Positions 35,475 through 47,284 of a stretch of 64,000 bases of DNA are shown here, piece by piece. The position numbers were made by a program, and so were the translations under genes. The stretch comes from Agapetus fuscipes (Eukaryota > Arthropoda > Insecta > Trichoptera > Glossosomatidae): NCBI GenBank assembly GCA_951799405.1, contig OX637344.1, positions 62,001-126,000 of the forward strand. Direction: 5' to 3'. The notes beneath the pieces are model-generated. The model saw only the letters and a program-made list of their open reading frames with translations, searched no databases and had not been told where the DNA came from. How positions within the stretch are numbered: the first letter of the stretch is position 1; every line of letters starts with the position of its first letter.

Positions 35475-35645
35475 CATAAATATTACCGACAAAGCTTACT
35501 AAGCCACCGTACAAACGTACCAGCCCCCTCGGGAGCTGTGAAACCCCCGCTTCAATTGAAGTGGTTGGCTGAAAATAAATAGGTTCCACTCGCCAAATAC
35601 GACCCCTTCGACGGAGTTACACTAAATGTGTAGCTTAGTTTTACT
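35475..35645 (+). mobile_element. SINE-B 3' half
   Basis: GTACCAGCCCCCTCGGGAGC, a GCTTCAATTGAAG hairpin, AATAAATAGGTTCCACTCGC and AAATGTGTAGCTTAGTT. The GCCGGCC block is deleted. Confidence 0.88.
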
Positions 35646-37101
35646 TTTAAGCATAAATAAAGTGCATATAGATTCACCAGCAGTCGACACATGGATGACT
35701 ATGATTTAGGTGTTTGATTTTGAAATACTTCTCGAGATGTCAACTGAGCTATTGATGATAAATATAATCCATATTATTGGCTCCAAATTTTTGGGATAAA
35801 AATGGGTTGTGGATCATTTAACGAAACAAAATACCATAAATGTAGTGGTATTAAACATAATTATTTTAGTTGTGTGTCTCGTATAGGAAGGTTCTGCATA
35901 AATGCTTCCAGTACGAATTGGACACTTATCGGTTATTAGGGAGCAATTTAGTTCGCGTGCTGAGAATCTCTGCAGTGTTTTGTTGAAAAGCATTTGATGT
36001 TTTCATTAGAAATGTTAAAAAGAAAACCATAACATCAAACCTAGAGTTGTTGTTTAATAATAATAATAATAACAAATAGTTCGCAAGGCGCCTTATAATG
36101 ACCATAGACTATCACAAAGGCGGCGTGTTGTGGAACTAAATGAATGAGGGTTGTCAGCTCTCTTCTGATTGTATCACAGATGATAATGGTAACTACCGAA
36201 AAAGCCGAAATTCCAATTTCAACTTTAAATTGTAAAAGGCAAAAAACGATAAGAAGAGGAAAGAAGCTGTACAATTTATTATTTATTTTCTTCGACTCAT
36301 AAGCCTTGAAGGCTCAGGGCCTCCCGCACTACAATCTACCAGGACTCTCTGTCTAAGGATGCTGTAAAAAGAAAAAAGAACATAAAAATAAGAAAAACAT
36401 CAAGCACAGTATGTGCGTTAATGATATTTTTAAAGGGAAGAAGATGAATAAGGCATCTTCAAAAATCGTAGATGGCTAAGTTGTAATGCCAATAAACATT
36501 GTTTTCCTTATTTCGTCCCTATTTCGAAAAGTATAAAACTTAGAAAGTATGAAATGTTTAAAAATATAAAAAGATTTAAAAATCAAGTTAAAGTGTCTTT
36601 GTAAATCATTTAATGGGATTTGTATCTTGAACAACCTCTCTTGAATATTCTGAACATAATATTTGTTTCATTACTTCATCATTGGAAGATTTCAAATTGA
36701 AGAAATATAAAAGCTGATTCGCCTGTAAGTCCTGTACTTTCCGCATAACATGCAAATTCATCGCTTAAGAGGTTTTTTGCTTTATTCGTAAGTAGAAAAT
36801 TATTGAGCCGCAATTTGCAACTTTTTAAAAAGGAAATAAAATTATTTAAGGATTAAGGTCAACAAAACAATTTCTTCATCTCGACATTGCCCTCAAAAGT
36901 GAGGATACAAAGTGCGAGGTTTCTTGAATAAAAAGTAATTGCGTCATTATAATACGAGTAAATGAAAGAAAATAAAAATAAATGTACCTACTTTTATTTT
37001 GGCAGAGAAATAATAAAAAAAACAAATTATCTGCACATACAAGCATTCAATTTTAGCCGCTTTTTACCTGAAAGGGTCACATTTTAATTTTTTTATTAAA
37101 A
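35646..37101. other. Unassigned AT-rich DNA
   Basis: No gene recognised. CGCAAGGCGCCTTATAATG after an AATAAT run near 36055 vaguely recalls the GAT-tailed insert of 24.2 kb. Confidence 0.5.
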
Positions 37102-37225
37102 GAATCCTGTGCGGGAATCACAGTGCCATTATTGAAAGTCTTGGGGGTCTATGTCACCCTGGAAGGGTGCCGCAGAGGTGTTGCTTGAGTTCATGTTTGT
37201 GTCGTGAGACGCTGCAAGGAAGTGG
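37102..37225 (-). mobile_element. SINE-A tail type 2 fragment
   Basis: AATCCTGTGCGGGAATCAC, GGGGGTCTATGTCACC and GGTGCCGCAGAGGTGTTGC equal the reversed type 2 tail. The SINE-A body is not visible beyond it. A lone B-box-like GGTTCAAACCC lies on the minus strand near 37305. Confidence 0.65.
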
Positions 37226-40200
37226 GGGTTGATGTTGGTTTTGAATAAAACCGGATTACATTTGGTAAATAAAACCTATTTATTTACGTAAGCAAGGGTT
37301 TGAACCTTACGTTAACCACTTTTTGATGAAACACCTGCTGTCGAAATTAAACCCTAGCTCTCTGATTTTAAGTTAAAACATTCTACTTTCTACCAACATT
37401 TCCTTTAAAACAAATCTTATCTGATTTGGTTGCAGTTACGTTGAAAACTATGATGTTTCCAAAACGGCCAGGTTCATGCGCGGTTTGTTTAAAGTGCATT
37501 AAATTTCGGAGAATTTTATTTGCTCCTGCACCTTGCCCTATAACAGTCAACGCTTCCTCGGAGGCAAACCAAAGCCACGTGTAAACTACTAGAGACTATG
37601 TTAGAACGAAAACAGCGATTCATTTACTTTTGGATTCTAAAAAAAGTATGAAATATGTACCTCACTTTGTTGTGACTTAAACAATCCAGTATTATGTGTA
37701 TTCTCTGAAGAAATTTTGGTAAAATAATAACCGTTTTTATGTAGGTACTCAAATTGTAAATTTAAAAAAGGAACATTGAAAGTTCATCATCTAATGAAGT
37801 ATTATGTTTTGATAACCTGTTTTCTTTTAATATTCTAGTAAGTACTTAAAGTATTGTCAGACATAATAAAGATTTCGATTATAAACTTCTTAAGTTTTTT
37901 AAATAGTTAATGCTGATTTTTAATATAATATACCTACACACAAATTAAAAAAAAACCATGATAGCTTGAGTATTACTTAAGTATGAGAAATAACACTTTT
38001 ACTATCCCTTCTAGATGGGTAGAGTTATTTTTCTATAGTCTATCCCTATAAGGATAATAAGACAAGTAATTACTCGTGCAGTGCTACCTCAGCTGTTATT
38101 ATTATAATGTTCCTTGCATATGAACAAAAAGTCCAGACATGCGAGCAATTTGTCTTATTTAGGACGATTACCTCAATGCTGTTTCTTTGTAAGCTGTCGC
38201 TTACGTTTGCATAAAAGTTCACATGAATTGCAAAATTTTCTAGCTCCTTTTCACGCGGTCCGGTTGGGTTCCGGTGTCGGTCCGGATCCGGTCGCAAAAT
38301 ATAGGATCATCAAATATCACAAGTATCTCGAATGAGTCCATAGCAACCAATGACAAATTACATGACACTGGAGAGTTGGAGAGTGGTCTTCTGGGACTGG
38401 AGCTTCAGAACGTTTCACCGATGTCTGTGTTGGGCTTCTTTCATGTGATGTGATGTTTATGAGTCTGTTTGTTTATCAACAAAACAGCACACCATTTAAT
38501 TTTGAGTGAGATTACGTTCTTTTTTCACACTACAGTATAAAAGTCAATTCAATTTTTATTCATTTAGAAGTAGCAATAATCGCCGATCTTCGATAGAAGT
38601 GGCACAAAAAGAAGAATAAGTAGCAACAATTCTCCAAGCGAACGTAATCCATGCTGATGTTTGGTGCAAGCGAAGCGTGAATATTAAAACTATGAGCAGA
38701 AGTGCAATTCTCGATGTTCGGTTGCACTAAAGATATTAGTTGCCGGTGGAGATTAATAGCCCTTGCGAAAGAGTTCCTTTGCCGTTTTGCGATTCTCGTT
38801 CCTACCGACCTTCCGACTATCCTTACAAGGGACAGCAATGGGTTTTGTATGTTTTTTCTCGATTGGCCAGACTGACGGATGATCGATGTGATAATCGTCC
38901 GACAGGTGCCAGCCCAAAGGGTAAATTTCCCCATATATTTAAAAAAAATACTAAAACTTCATCAAAAAGTAGTAAAACAATAATAAGTGCAAAAAAGTAC
39001 GAAACAACGGAATGAAAATACATAAAACTACATTACAATGTAATAAAAAAACTCAGTTCTCAACAATACAATGTTTGGTGAAAACTATTGTTTATATTGT
39101 ACTTTTACTCCTTCAACTTGTTAAAACTAGCCCAATTTATTTTAATTTAAAAATTTCAGGTGATTTGTTTATTTCAAATATGTTAAAATTAGGAAATGAT
39201 TATAAATAACATTTTATGTGAAATTATTTTTCCTTCGACTTTGGGGGCAATTCTCATAGTTCACAGCTCTCGCATAGCAGGCTGGCAAATCAGGCTAACT
39301 TCACGTCTGCTGTCAACTGACATTTGACAATTAAATCTATGCTTAAATCTTTGTAAATTGAGCGTTATAATGATTGAAAATCACTTGTAAATAATTATGC
39401 TTACAATTTATCACAAATGAAGATGAAACTGTGAAAAAATAACGCAATTTCTTAGTGCAAATTTATTGTTGTCAAAAGCATAATAATTATCTGCATGACG
39501 TACTTAGCGACGCGCATATTATGCCGTTCAGAATGCCAATTTTTGTAAGATCGTAATTCCTATTCTACGTCATAATTTCCTATAATAATGTCACGTGGGT
39601 CACAAATAAACATAAGGAATGAGTTTGCGAATACATTTATTTAGGTCATTAAAGAAAATAAGTCATATATTTGTAATAATCTACTGACAATTTCTGTCCT
39701 TCGCTGTACGGCGGGGTAAATCGGCCGCGCTATATTTTGACAGTTCCGGGAGATTCCTCACCTTTATAAGAAATAGCCTTCAGCCAAATTTTCAAACGAG
39801 AATCACAATTCACCTTTCATTCGGCAACGAATCGGTATCAGTCGCCTTCGGCCTCGCCTTTGAGATCCCGAAAAGCCCTTCTGGGCCAAAATCATCGCAA
39901 ATGTTTTTCATAGCAAAAATTCAAATGGCAAGGCCGCACGCTCTGAGGGCGGAGCCAAATCAACGTGCAAGTTTTGTGAAAAGGTTCATATCTTCTAAAA
40001 ATCATACACTTACACACTGGCATAATTTAAAAAATATGAACAATAAAAAATCCTTAAATGGTTAGAAAAAAATCCCCCCAAAAGTATTTAGTGAATGATA
40101 AAGTGTTTGCTGAACTGTTAGTTCCGAGTGGCTTTCTCGTAGGATTTTTCTCAGCTTATTTCTATCTTATGGGCTTTCTACCGATGGAATGTATGAGTAC

Positions 40201-40723
40201 ATATCGACGGTCAAAAGGAAATAGAGCATAAAAGAGCATTTCCGCTCTTTCGAATGCGCTCACTCCCATGGCTCTACGATGACTCTTTTGTCTTTTCAAC
40301 CCAAGGAAACAACTGCGTTTTCGAAGTATGGTTTTGGTGTAACCGAATACATTTTTGGCCTTTTTTGTCCTAGTTTGACATAAAACAACGTAAAATTACA
40401 TTAATAAAAATGCCAATAAATGCCTTTATTTCTCCAATTTTAGAGCAGTTTTGATTTTACCGATATGATAAAAAATAAAAAACGTTATATTCATTTTTCG
40501 GCAATCTCTAACTTTAAACTACTCTCCTGAACAATTAAGTTTTGTCGCTTATGCCCTATATCCTTGTAACCGTCAATATGTATATACTAGTACTGCTGTG
40601 TGGCAATCTAAAATATTGTGAAATTTTGGTAAATTAATTACTTTTGTCTTTGGTTTTTTATTGGTAGAAAAGCACGTTTATTAACTTGTTCATTTTGAAC
40701 CACCTCGCCTGCATTATACTTAC
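37226..40723. other. Unassigned AT-rich DNA
   Basis: No feature secured. 38700-38930 is GC-richer, with overlapping open frames on both strands (91 and 124 codons) that I do not recognise; it is the best place here to look for an unannotated exon or an old element. Confidence 0.5.
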
Positions 40724-40802
40724 CAACAATATTTGGCATTTTGTCCTTCAAAGCGCAAACTCGTAATGAATTGTGAAGGCGGACGAATTACTGACCACAA
40801 AG
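40724..40802 (-). other. Candidate internal exon, 79 nt
   Basis: On the minus strand, AATACTTCAG precedes 79 bases ending at donor GTAAGTATAATGCAGG. The only open frame has two leading bases, 25 codons including RPPSQFITSLRFEGQ, and two trailing bases. The donor is identical over 12 bases to that of the 3593-3652 candidate. The pyrimidine tract is weak; a better acceptor (GATTTTTGCAG) lies farther upstream but puts stops in this frame. The 132-codon plus-strand frame starting at 40733 competes with it. No family is recognised. Confidence 0.28.
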
Positions 40803-41040
40803 CTGAAGTATTTCAATTTACGAATATGGACACTGCAAAAATCATGGATGAAAAAAGTGTTATTTATGTGGTCCATGATTACACAGTATTATTATTCAAT
40901 GTCTCTCTCTCTTGCAACAAGAAGAGAAGAATATGGAATGGCAGGTGGATAAGCAAAATTCTGAAGTTGAGACCATGGAAAGACATTAAAAGCATCCGGG
41001 GAGATCACAATGTTTTTTCATGTGTCGTTTATAGTATGTT

Positions 41041-41310
41041 CTTGTTTAGGTATGTGATGTTTGATCATGTGGTATTTTGTGTTGTGATGTTTTTTCAGTG
41101 TGATGTACTTTCCTGTGATGTATTGTCATAGTGATATTTTGTCATGTAATGAACTGTCATTGAGATGTTCTGTCGTGTGCTGTTCTTCTGTCATGTGTCG
41201 TTCTATCGTGTGTTGTTCTGTAATGTGTCGTTCTATCGTGTGCTGTTCTGTCATGTTTCGTTAGGTCATATTCCGTTTTGTCACTGTGTCGTTCTAACAT
41301 GGAACGTTCC
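41041..41310 (+). repeat. Degenerate 15-bp (30-bp) tandem repeat
   Basis: GTCGTTCTATCGTGT alternates with variants such as GCTGTTCTGTCATGT every 15 bases, clearest at 41190-41290 and fading leftward. Translated, it gives a ten-residue repeat FCHVSFYRVL, an artefact of the period being a multiple of three. The GTCGTT core and 15-base step recall the 53 kb array. Confidence 0.8.
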
Positions 41311-41825
41311 TATATGGGCCACAAACGAACGATCAATGAATAAATGAACCTCAGATGGTAAAACAGTTTTCTTTTAACAGTGCAACTTGTACCTTGAGAA
41401 AAAGGCCCTAGCAGGAGTGACTCAAACAGTTGCATGAAGGAGTTATAAGTGTAATGTTACATAAGCAAAGGAAACACGCTTGCATATTCCAAATAAATAT
41501 TTAAATTTACTGCAATGTAAGCCAAGTCGTAACATGAACAAGAAAGCATGAACAACTAGGCACCTCAGTTTATAATTGTACTAATTAAAGAAGTCCTCAA
41601 GTATTTACAATTTTGTATGCATATGGGTTAGCGCCTCTACAATTCTCGATGATTTCGTTACATCGTCATGGTTTAAACGCAAGTACAGTACTGAAGTATT
41701 ATAATAGTTATAACGTGGAGTATACTTTACAGGTGGAATATTGAAATATCCGAGACAGGTTTTTGCGTAAGTCCAGGGGCTACCTCTTTCTGCACTGCAA
41801 GTATAAAGCTACCTTTAAACACAAG

Positions 41826-41935
41826 CATAACGTTTTACTAAAAATGTATAGAAACTAAAACAGCGCATCTAGTGAGCGTTTTAGTTTCCATACATTTTTT
41901 TGGAAAACGCTTTGGTTGAGTTTGAGCTGCTGGTT
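41826..41935. repeat. Family M, best palindromic copy
   Basis: TGTATAGAAACTAAAAC pairs with GTTTTAGTTTCCATACA around a short core (AGCGCATCTAGTGAGC). Outer arms CGTTTTACTAAAAA and TTTTTTTGGAAAACG also pair, then TTTGGTTGAGTTTGAGC. The whole is a near-perfect hairpin of about 85 bases. At least nine partial copies exist in this window, so it is a MITE-like or hairpin-RNA-type repeat. No coding capacity. Confidence 0.8.
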
Positions 41936-42034
41936 GTGAATATGGCGCTACGTGGGATTGCTGATTAAAAACGTATAAAATTTGTCACCCACGGTGTGTT
42001 AATACCAGGCGCCACAACTCAAGTATCAAGATTT

Positions 42035-42135
42035 ACGTTTAAACTCATCCATAATGTTTTAACACACATGTATGAAAACTATACTAGCTCCTCCAGTGAG
42101 CGTTTGACTTTCAATACATTTGTGCTAGAATTGTA
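42035..42135. repeat. Family M palindromic element
   Basis: TTTTAACACACATGTATGAA, CTCCTCCAGTGAGCGTTTG and ACTTTCAATACATTTGTGC. It is 110 bases from the previous M copy, the only close pair in the window. Confidence 0.65.
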
Positions 42136-42415
42136 TGGGTAATTTTTAATGTCCCGCTGCATTCCTCTGCATGTGCACTGAATATTTTTGCATGAAGTTT
42201 CCTAACGAGCTGCCTACACTTTTTAACAGATTTTTCTTGACCACTCACTTCTATCATGGATGGCTTAGAACAAAAAAAATCTTAAAAATATTGATCAAAT
42301 GTCAATTAAGCCAAAAATTGTTTTACCGATATTTTTTCATTGCCTGAGTCTCGTGTAAATTAAAGATGGTTTCATTGCACGAAACCCAAAACCTCACCGA
42401 ATAAGAAATAAATCT

Positions 42416-42520
42416 AATGGATCCTCATCATCTTCTAAGGCAGTGCCTTGTTGTGCCGGCCATCTGTCATCATTCTCTAGAGTTTCGAATAGGACGAGAC
42501 ACTATAGACCGCTTCAAATA
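42416..42520 (-). mobile_element. Possible RTE-like 3' remnant
   Basis: On the minus strand, GATGACAGATGGCCGGC ... CTGCCTTAGAAGATGATG resembles the sequence right of the 44-bp array (GGCAGATGACTCGCCAGG ... GGCTTAGAAGATAATG). Tentative. Confidence 0.3.
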
Positions 42521-42682
42521 CTGGAAATTTGAAATGTTTGTCTTTTCAAGATTTCCTCTTGAAAGATGTTGCTTAGAAAGGTGCTTTGTCTAAAGTAAAG
42601 GATGTTGTATTTTATTTACTATAACCTGGCTTAAAAAAACTTTTTTCAGTTTATCCGGTGTACAATTTACCCCTTTTAAAAA

Positions 42683-42765
42683 GACGCAACTAAGCGATAC
42701 ATACAGTGTAATTTATTGCTTGAAGGGGTCGCACGTGGTGATTCGGGACCTATTTGAAAATATGC
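42683..42765 (-). mobile_element. SINE-B 3' fragment
   Basis: AGGTCCCGAATCACCACGTG, CGACCCCTTCAAGC and GTATGTATCGCTTAGTTGCG on the minus strand match the SINE-B 3' end. Confidence 0.75.
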
Positions 42766-43300
42766 CAAATACACAGACATACTTCTGTTCAAACTAAAAA
42801 ATCTCGCTCTCCAGGTAAATTTTTAAGTCAGAAAAGGTTTTAAATTTAAAATTTGAAAGTATAAACTCTCTATACTAAACCGTAAAGAGACACAAAGCAT
42901 TTCCAGTGATTAAATTTTCTAACGAAATTTTTAAATAAATGGATCCACTTCGGGAAACTTAAATAAAACACATTTTTATAATCGTCATTAAAATACGCGC
43001 GTTACATAGACAGTGTTTTGGTTAGTTCATGCCTTTATTTGCACATAATGCGCCTGTATTTGTCAACTCCATGTTGCGGAGCAGCTCATTCACTAAAATA
43101 CGAGCATTCCAATATAATAATGCATGACCCAATTATGAGACAGTCATTTCAATTATTTACCACTTGTGTTTGTTTAATTTTCAAATTTCGTATTGAAACC
43201 GGATCTATGTCACTTTTAAAATAATATGTCAGTATAAATGTGTTTTAAAATCGATGCAATAAAAATCATGCTGCAACCAGGATTGCAAATAAGACAGCCT

Positions 43301-43562
43301 TGTTCCTTGACTTAAAGGTTGTTATGCGGCTGACCACCCATACTGTAAAAAAATTGGTTCACTTTGCCAATGTCACCCCTGTTCCAGGGAAGGACGGCAA
43401 GAGTTGCAAGGCTTATGTTCATTTGAGATTGGGTTTTTATATTGTAGGTCCACATGCGGCATGTGTTAGCGCGAAATTATACATATCTGCCTGTGGGAAT
43501 GCATTTAATATAAATCTTAAATGATATATATCTTTGCAGCTTAGATTAGATTAGATAAGATT
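43301..43562 (+). mobile_element. SINE-C, young, 9-bp TSD
   Basis: Starts TGTTCCTTGACTTAAAGG and ends in TTAGA-type units. AGACAGCCT at 43292-43300 is repeated at 43563-43571, a target-site duplication that shows retroposition and fixes both ends. Nearly identical to 26536-26796. Confidence 0.95.
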
Positions 43563-43892
43563 AGACAGCCTCTGATTTATTTTTTACAACTTTTGTGACG
43601 AAGGATGCATCTTCCAGATTTATTTCAACCCGCTTAAGAAACGAGCATTGCATCTTTTGAAAACTAAGCTGCACATACAGTGTACAACTTTTTAGGTATA
43701 TTTTCCTTCGTCGTGTTGACCTATTTGTTTTTCATGCAAGGGAACCAGCAATACACTAACTACTCTACTCGAAGTGAGGGTTTCCCTTCTCCCGAAAGAG
43801 TAGGTTTTCATTTTTTGTGATGAATGTATACGTATGCTTTGCCGTGCAAGGATTTGGATTTAAAAAAAGCATAACAAAGTAATTATGGCTTT

Positions 43893-43965
43893 TAGCATTG
43901 AGGGATTTGAACCCTAGCCTTCTGCCTGCAAACGCAAGCGTCCTAACAACTGAACTATATATCTT
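43893..43965 (-). mobile_element. tRNA-derived head or tRNA pseudogene
   Basis: On the minus strand, TATAGTTCAGTTGTTAGGAC fits an A-box region and AGGGTTCAAATCCCTC a T-arm with a perfect B-box. The anticodon stem does not fold cleanly and the acceptor stem is not evident, so it is more likely a SINE head than a functional tRNA. Confidence 0.55.
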
Positions 43966-46026
43966 GAAAATTAAATTGGAAAAAACAACGTTTTAATTCA
44001 CTTTTTTTTAGAACTATATATCAGTAATAAAGAAATCATTTTAAATTTGAGTAAAGGAAAATACTTTCGACTTAGAAATGTACCTAACTACGTATATTTA
44101 TAGGTATCTACATAAATAAATAAGTAGATTTTTAAACTTATCTAAGATATTCATAGAACAGCTGGTATGATTATTTTTTGTTCAATTAAAAAGCAGTCCT
44201 GTATAATCGAGAACACAAAAAGCACAAAAATACAAAAAATAACCTGATACTTGCAATGAATCTAAGTATAACTTAGAATGATTAAAAGTCATACATTTAC
44301 TAAGTAAGAGTCGTAATAATACGATACATTACATTGGAGAGTGCAATTCAGAGTGAGATCTCATTACGCATTCAAGAAGCGCACTAAGCATTAATTATTT
44401 ACACTGCTGGTCTTCAATTACTGCTGCTAAGTGTCACACTGAGCACAGTGAGAGATTGATATTTAATACTGGACTGCGTTGATTTCTACTCGCATGACTG
44501 TTTCATTTTTTGCTCGGCCAATGTGAACAGAATGTATGTAATTGCAGACAAGTTCAAAGACATGGCTAAGTTTAAGGTTGTCATGAATATGTACTCATTA
44601 TACAAAGTAACATTTTATTTTATTTGAATAAAATACGAAGGAATAATATAATTTAATTAAAGAATAAATACGTATAGGATTGAGAGCAAAATTCAAAAGT
44701 CAAAATTTCAAATACCTACACGAAAACGTACACGGAATTTTTAAGTTCATCAATGGATACATTGTTATCATCCCGGAGGACAAAGAAGACAATTTATTAA
44801 AGTTCACCTCTTAATGTCGTAGCACAAGAATATTATAAGATTAAGCCTTTGTTCAAATTGCACAACATTAACCTGAAAAACGGAACCTTAGAAAATTGTA
44901 TGAATCATTCTGAAATTCTATTTTTCTTGCTCTCAATATTGTCATGTCATTTTTTCCAATTTGCAGAATCACATGTGACTTTTATTGCTTCGTGTGTACG
45001 AAATTTCCAGCTCATTTTTAAATTTGCTAAAACAATTAGAATGATTTTTCCAGGTCATGAAAATTTGTACGAAAAGTACAACGTACATTGCTTTACACTA
45101 AACCGTTTTTTTATTGATAAAATCTTTATTTATAAGACTTCTCGACAATATTTTTACGCCAACAGTAATAACGAATACTCAAAAAAAGTGCAAATAGGAA
45201 TCTCCTTTAAACAATAAATATTATCTTGAATAATCTGTAGAGTGGAGCTTATTTACAAATATTGAGTAGTTCAAATGACCATGTAGAAAGAAGCAGTCAA
45301 CAATAGATCTCAAAAAACTTTTGTTTGATTTTCACTCACGGTTAATAGTTGACCCTCTTGTTGCTCCAAATATAAAGTATGCCCTACACAAGTAGCGGTG
45401 AAACGTAAGTCCTGACTCTTGAGTCTTGAGTAAAAATCTTGAACTTCTATCATAAAGACCAAATAATGAATCTCCATATTTAAACTACAAAAATATTTAT
45501 TTGCTAAAAATAATGTAGGCTATATTTCTCCGGTACACTTTTCCATATCCTAATATATTTGAGGAAAGTATTGTTAACCTGATTGTCCTTACGAGAGCAC
45601 TGTTTAGTAGGACGCCGGTACAAATAAGGAAATGCGTTAATGGCGGTCCGACTCAATAAATAAATAAATGTGGGTGTTGGAAATGTAAACTGAAAAAGAT
45701 TAAATTTTATCGCAAAATAAATAAACTAATCAAATAATGCTGAATGCGTAAATACAGATATAAAGTAGGATGTGATGTATTTGCTAAAATAAATGCGCTT
45801 GTATTAGCAGAGTGATGATGAAGATGATCTTGTGACGTTTAGGTGTCGTAGCTTGTGTCACTTCAAGATCAAAGTATTAAAAGCGTTTAAAATATTTTTC
45901 CAATGTCAAAATTAACAGTAGAAAGCTATTAGTGAAAATTGAACCACAATAGACTCGACTTACTCAAATTGGAGGGAAAAAATGTGATGTCAATTGGAAG
46001 GATTGCTAGGAAAAAGGTATTTTGTT
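43966..46026. other. Unassigned AT-rich DNA
   Basis: A 122-codon frame at 44849-45217 lies in very AT-rich sequence, begins at TTG and has no homology I recognise. I treat it as chance. GATGATGAAGATGATC at 45819 recalls the GAT-tailed insert family. Confidence 0.5.
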
Positions 46027-46040
46027 ATTAGACTAAGGAC

Positions 46041-46303
46041 ATGTTCCTTGACTTATAGGTTGTTATGCGGCTGACCACCCATAATATAAAAATTGGTTCA
46101 CTTTGCCAATGTCACCCCTGTTTCAGGGAAGGGCGGCAAGAGTTGCAAGGCTTATGTTCATTTGAGATTGGGTTTTTATATTGTAGGTCCACATGCGGCA
46201 TGTGTTAGCGCGAAATTATACATATCTGCTTGTGGGAATGTATTTAATTTAGATCTTGAATGATATATATCTTTGCAGCTTAGATTAGATTAGATTAGAT
46301 TAG
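46041..46303 (+). mobile_element. SINE-C, young, 14-bp TSD
   Basis: Flanked by ATTAGACTAAGGAC at 46027-46040 and 46304-46317. The 3' tail has six TTAGA units. The site itself carries TTAGA at its left side, so the tail may match the target, as expected if the tail primes on it. Confidence 0.96.
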
Positions 46304-46326
46304 ATTAGACTAAGGACCGTTTATAC

Positions 46327-46385
46327 AATGATGATGATGTCGATGATTTAAAAGGCGCCGTTTTGTGATTACTGTCACTTGCTTG
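46327..46385. mobile_element. GAT-tailed short element, copy 2
   Basis: GATGATGATGTCGATG, AAAAGGCGCCGTTTTGTG and CACTTGCTTGC follow the same order as the 79-bp insert at 24.2 kb. No duplication was found at its ends. Confidence 0.5.
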
Positions 46386-47058
46386 CTTAGGTTTAAATTC
46401 AAATTACTGAATCCATTACTACCTTCAATTAGAGTAAATTCCATAAAAATTAGCTCGCCTACCCGTGTTACTCTCATACTTTACAGTAGTCAGGACCACA
46501 GTGGTAGAAGGTGTCGATAGAAGAATTTATTGAAACAAAATAAATCATTTTATATTCTGAATATTTTTATTATTTCAAAGTTGTAAGTTGTAAAAATAAT
46601 TAAAATAAAGTGGTTTTTTAATACTCGAAAAACCTTTTTAACAAAACTTGACGTTAATTACTTACTAATTACATTAACTTAACACACAATCAGTTAATTA
46701 ATCTAATTTATTTAAGTAGATTCTAAAGCCCTATCAATATTTCTATCATGTATTCTTATTGAGACCATTCATATTATAATAAAAGCCTCAACTAAATCCG
46801 GGTAGGAATAAAATGACAACTATTAGTTCAATAAAACCATGTCACGACTCAAGTGACATAACTGCGTCTTAGTTAATCCAATCTAATGATTAATTACATC
46901 AGACTTAAGCATTAATGATTAATCACGTTAATACGTTTAACCTTGGTTAATATCTTTTCTACTTACCCGGTAGTTAACCCTTGCTAAGGTGACATTTTAA
47001 TCTAAAGCAAAAAAATAAGACTTGAAACAAGTTTTCAATATTTCTGTTAATTTCTTAC
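46386..47058. other. Unassigned AT-rich DNA
   Basis: A minus-strand acceptor/donor pair bounds 46968-47002, but all three frames stop, so no exon is called. Confidence 0.5.
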
Positions 47059-47102
47059 CTTTATTTTGAATGTTGTTTGGAGGTCGTTCAAATGCTGTTC
47101 GT
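47059..47102 (-). other. Candidate micro-exon, 44 nt
   Basis: On the minus strand TTTTCTCTCTTTTTTACAG is an excellent acceptor and AAAG/GTAAGAAATT a strong donor. Two frames are open: two leading bases then EQHLNDLQTTFKIK ending in phase 0, or one base then RTAFERPPNNIQNK with one left over. The third stops. This is the best-supported minus-strand splice pair here, yet 44 bases carry no family information. Confidence 0.35.
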
Positions 47103-47284
47103 CTGTAAAAAAGAGAGAAAACATTTTATCTTCTTGTTTTAAACAAAACAAAATTAAAAGAAGACATTTATTTTATGAATATCTGGGTTTTTTTCTACGT
47201 TTATTTTTACTATTTTGTTGTCTCGTAAAAAAAAAAGACTAAATAATTTCAATGGTTTTGTTCCTTATTCATCACTTTTACAGC

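Larger units (their letters stand above)
42136..43300. other. Unassigned apart from two fragments
   Basis: Holds the possible RTE-like piece at 42416 and the SINE-B fragment at 42683. The rest is unrecognised. Confidence 0.5.

Noticed and set aside
40733..41131. 132-codon plus-strand frame as a gene
   Set aside because: Its end is made of the 15-bp tandem repeat and its beginning overlaps a minus-strand exon candidate with better splice signals; neither is proven.
43893..43965. Functional tRNA gene
   Set aside because: The B-box is perfect but the anticodon and acceptor stems do not fold properly.
44849..45217. 122-codon open frame as a gene
   Set aside because: It begins at TTG in very AT-rich sequence and the translation is low-information; it fits chance.
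46968..47002. Minus-strand exon between a superb acceptor and donor
   Set aside because: All three frames contain a stop within 35 bases, so it cannot be an internal coding exon; a non-coding exon remains possible.
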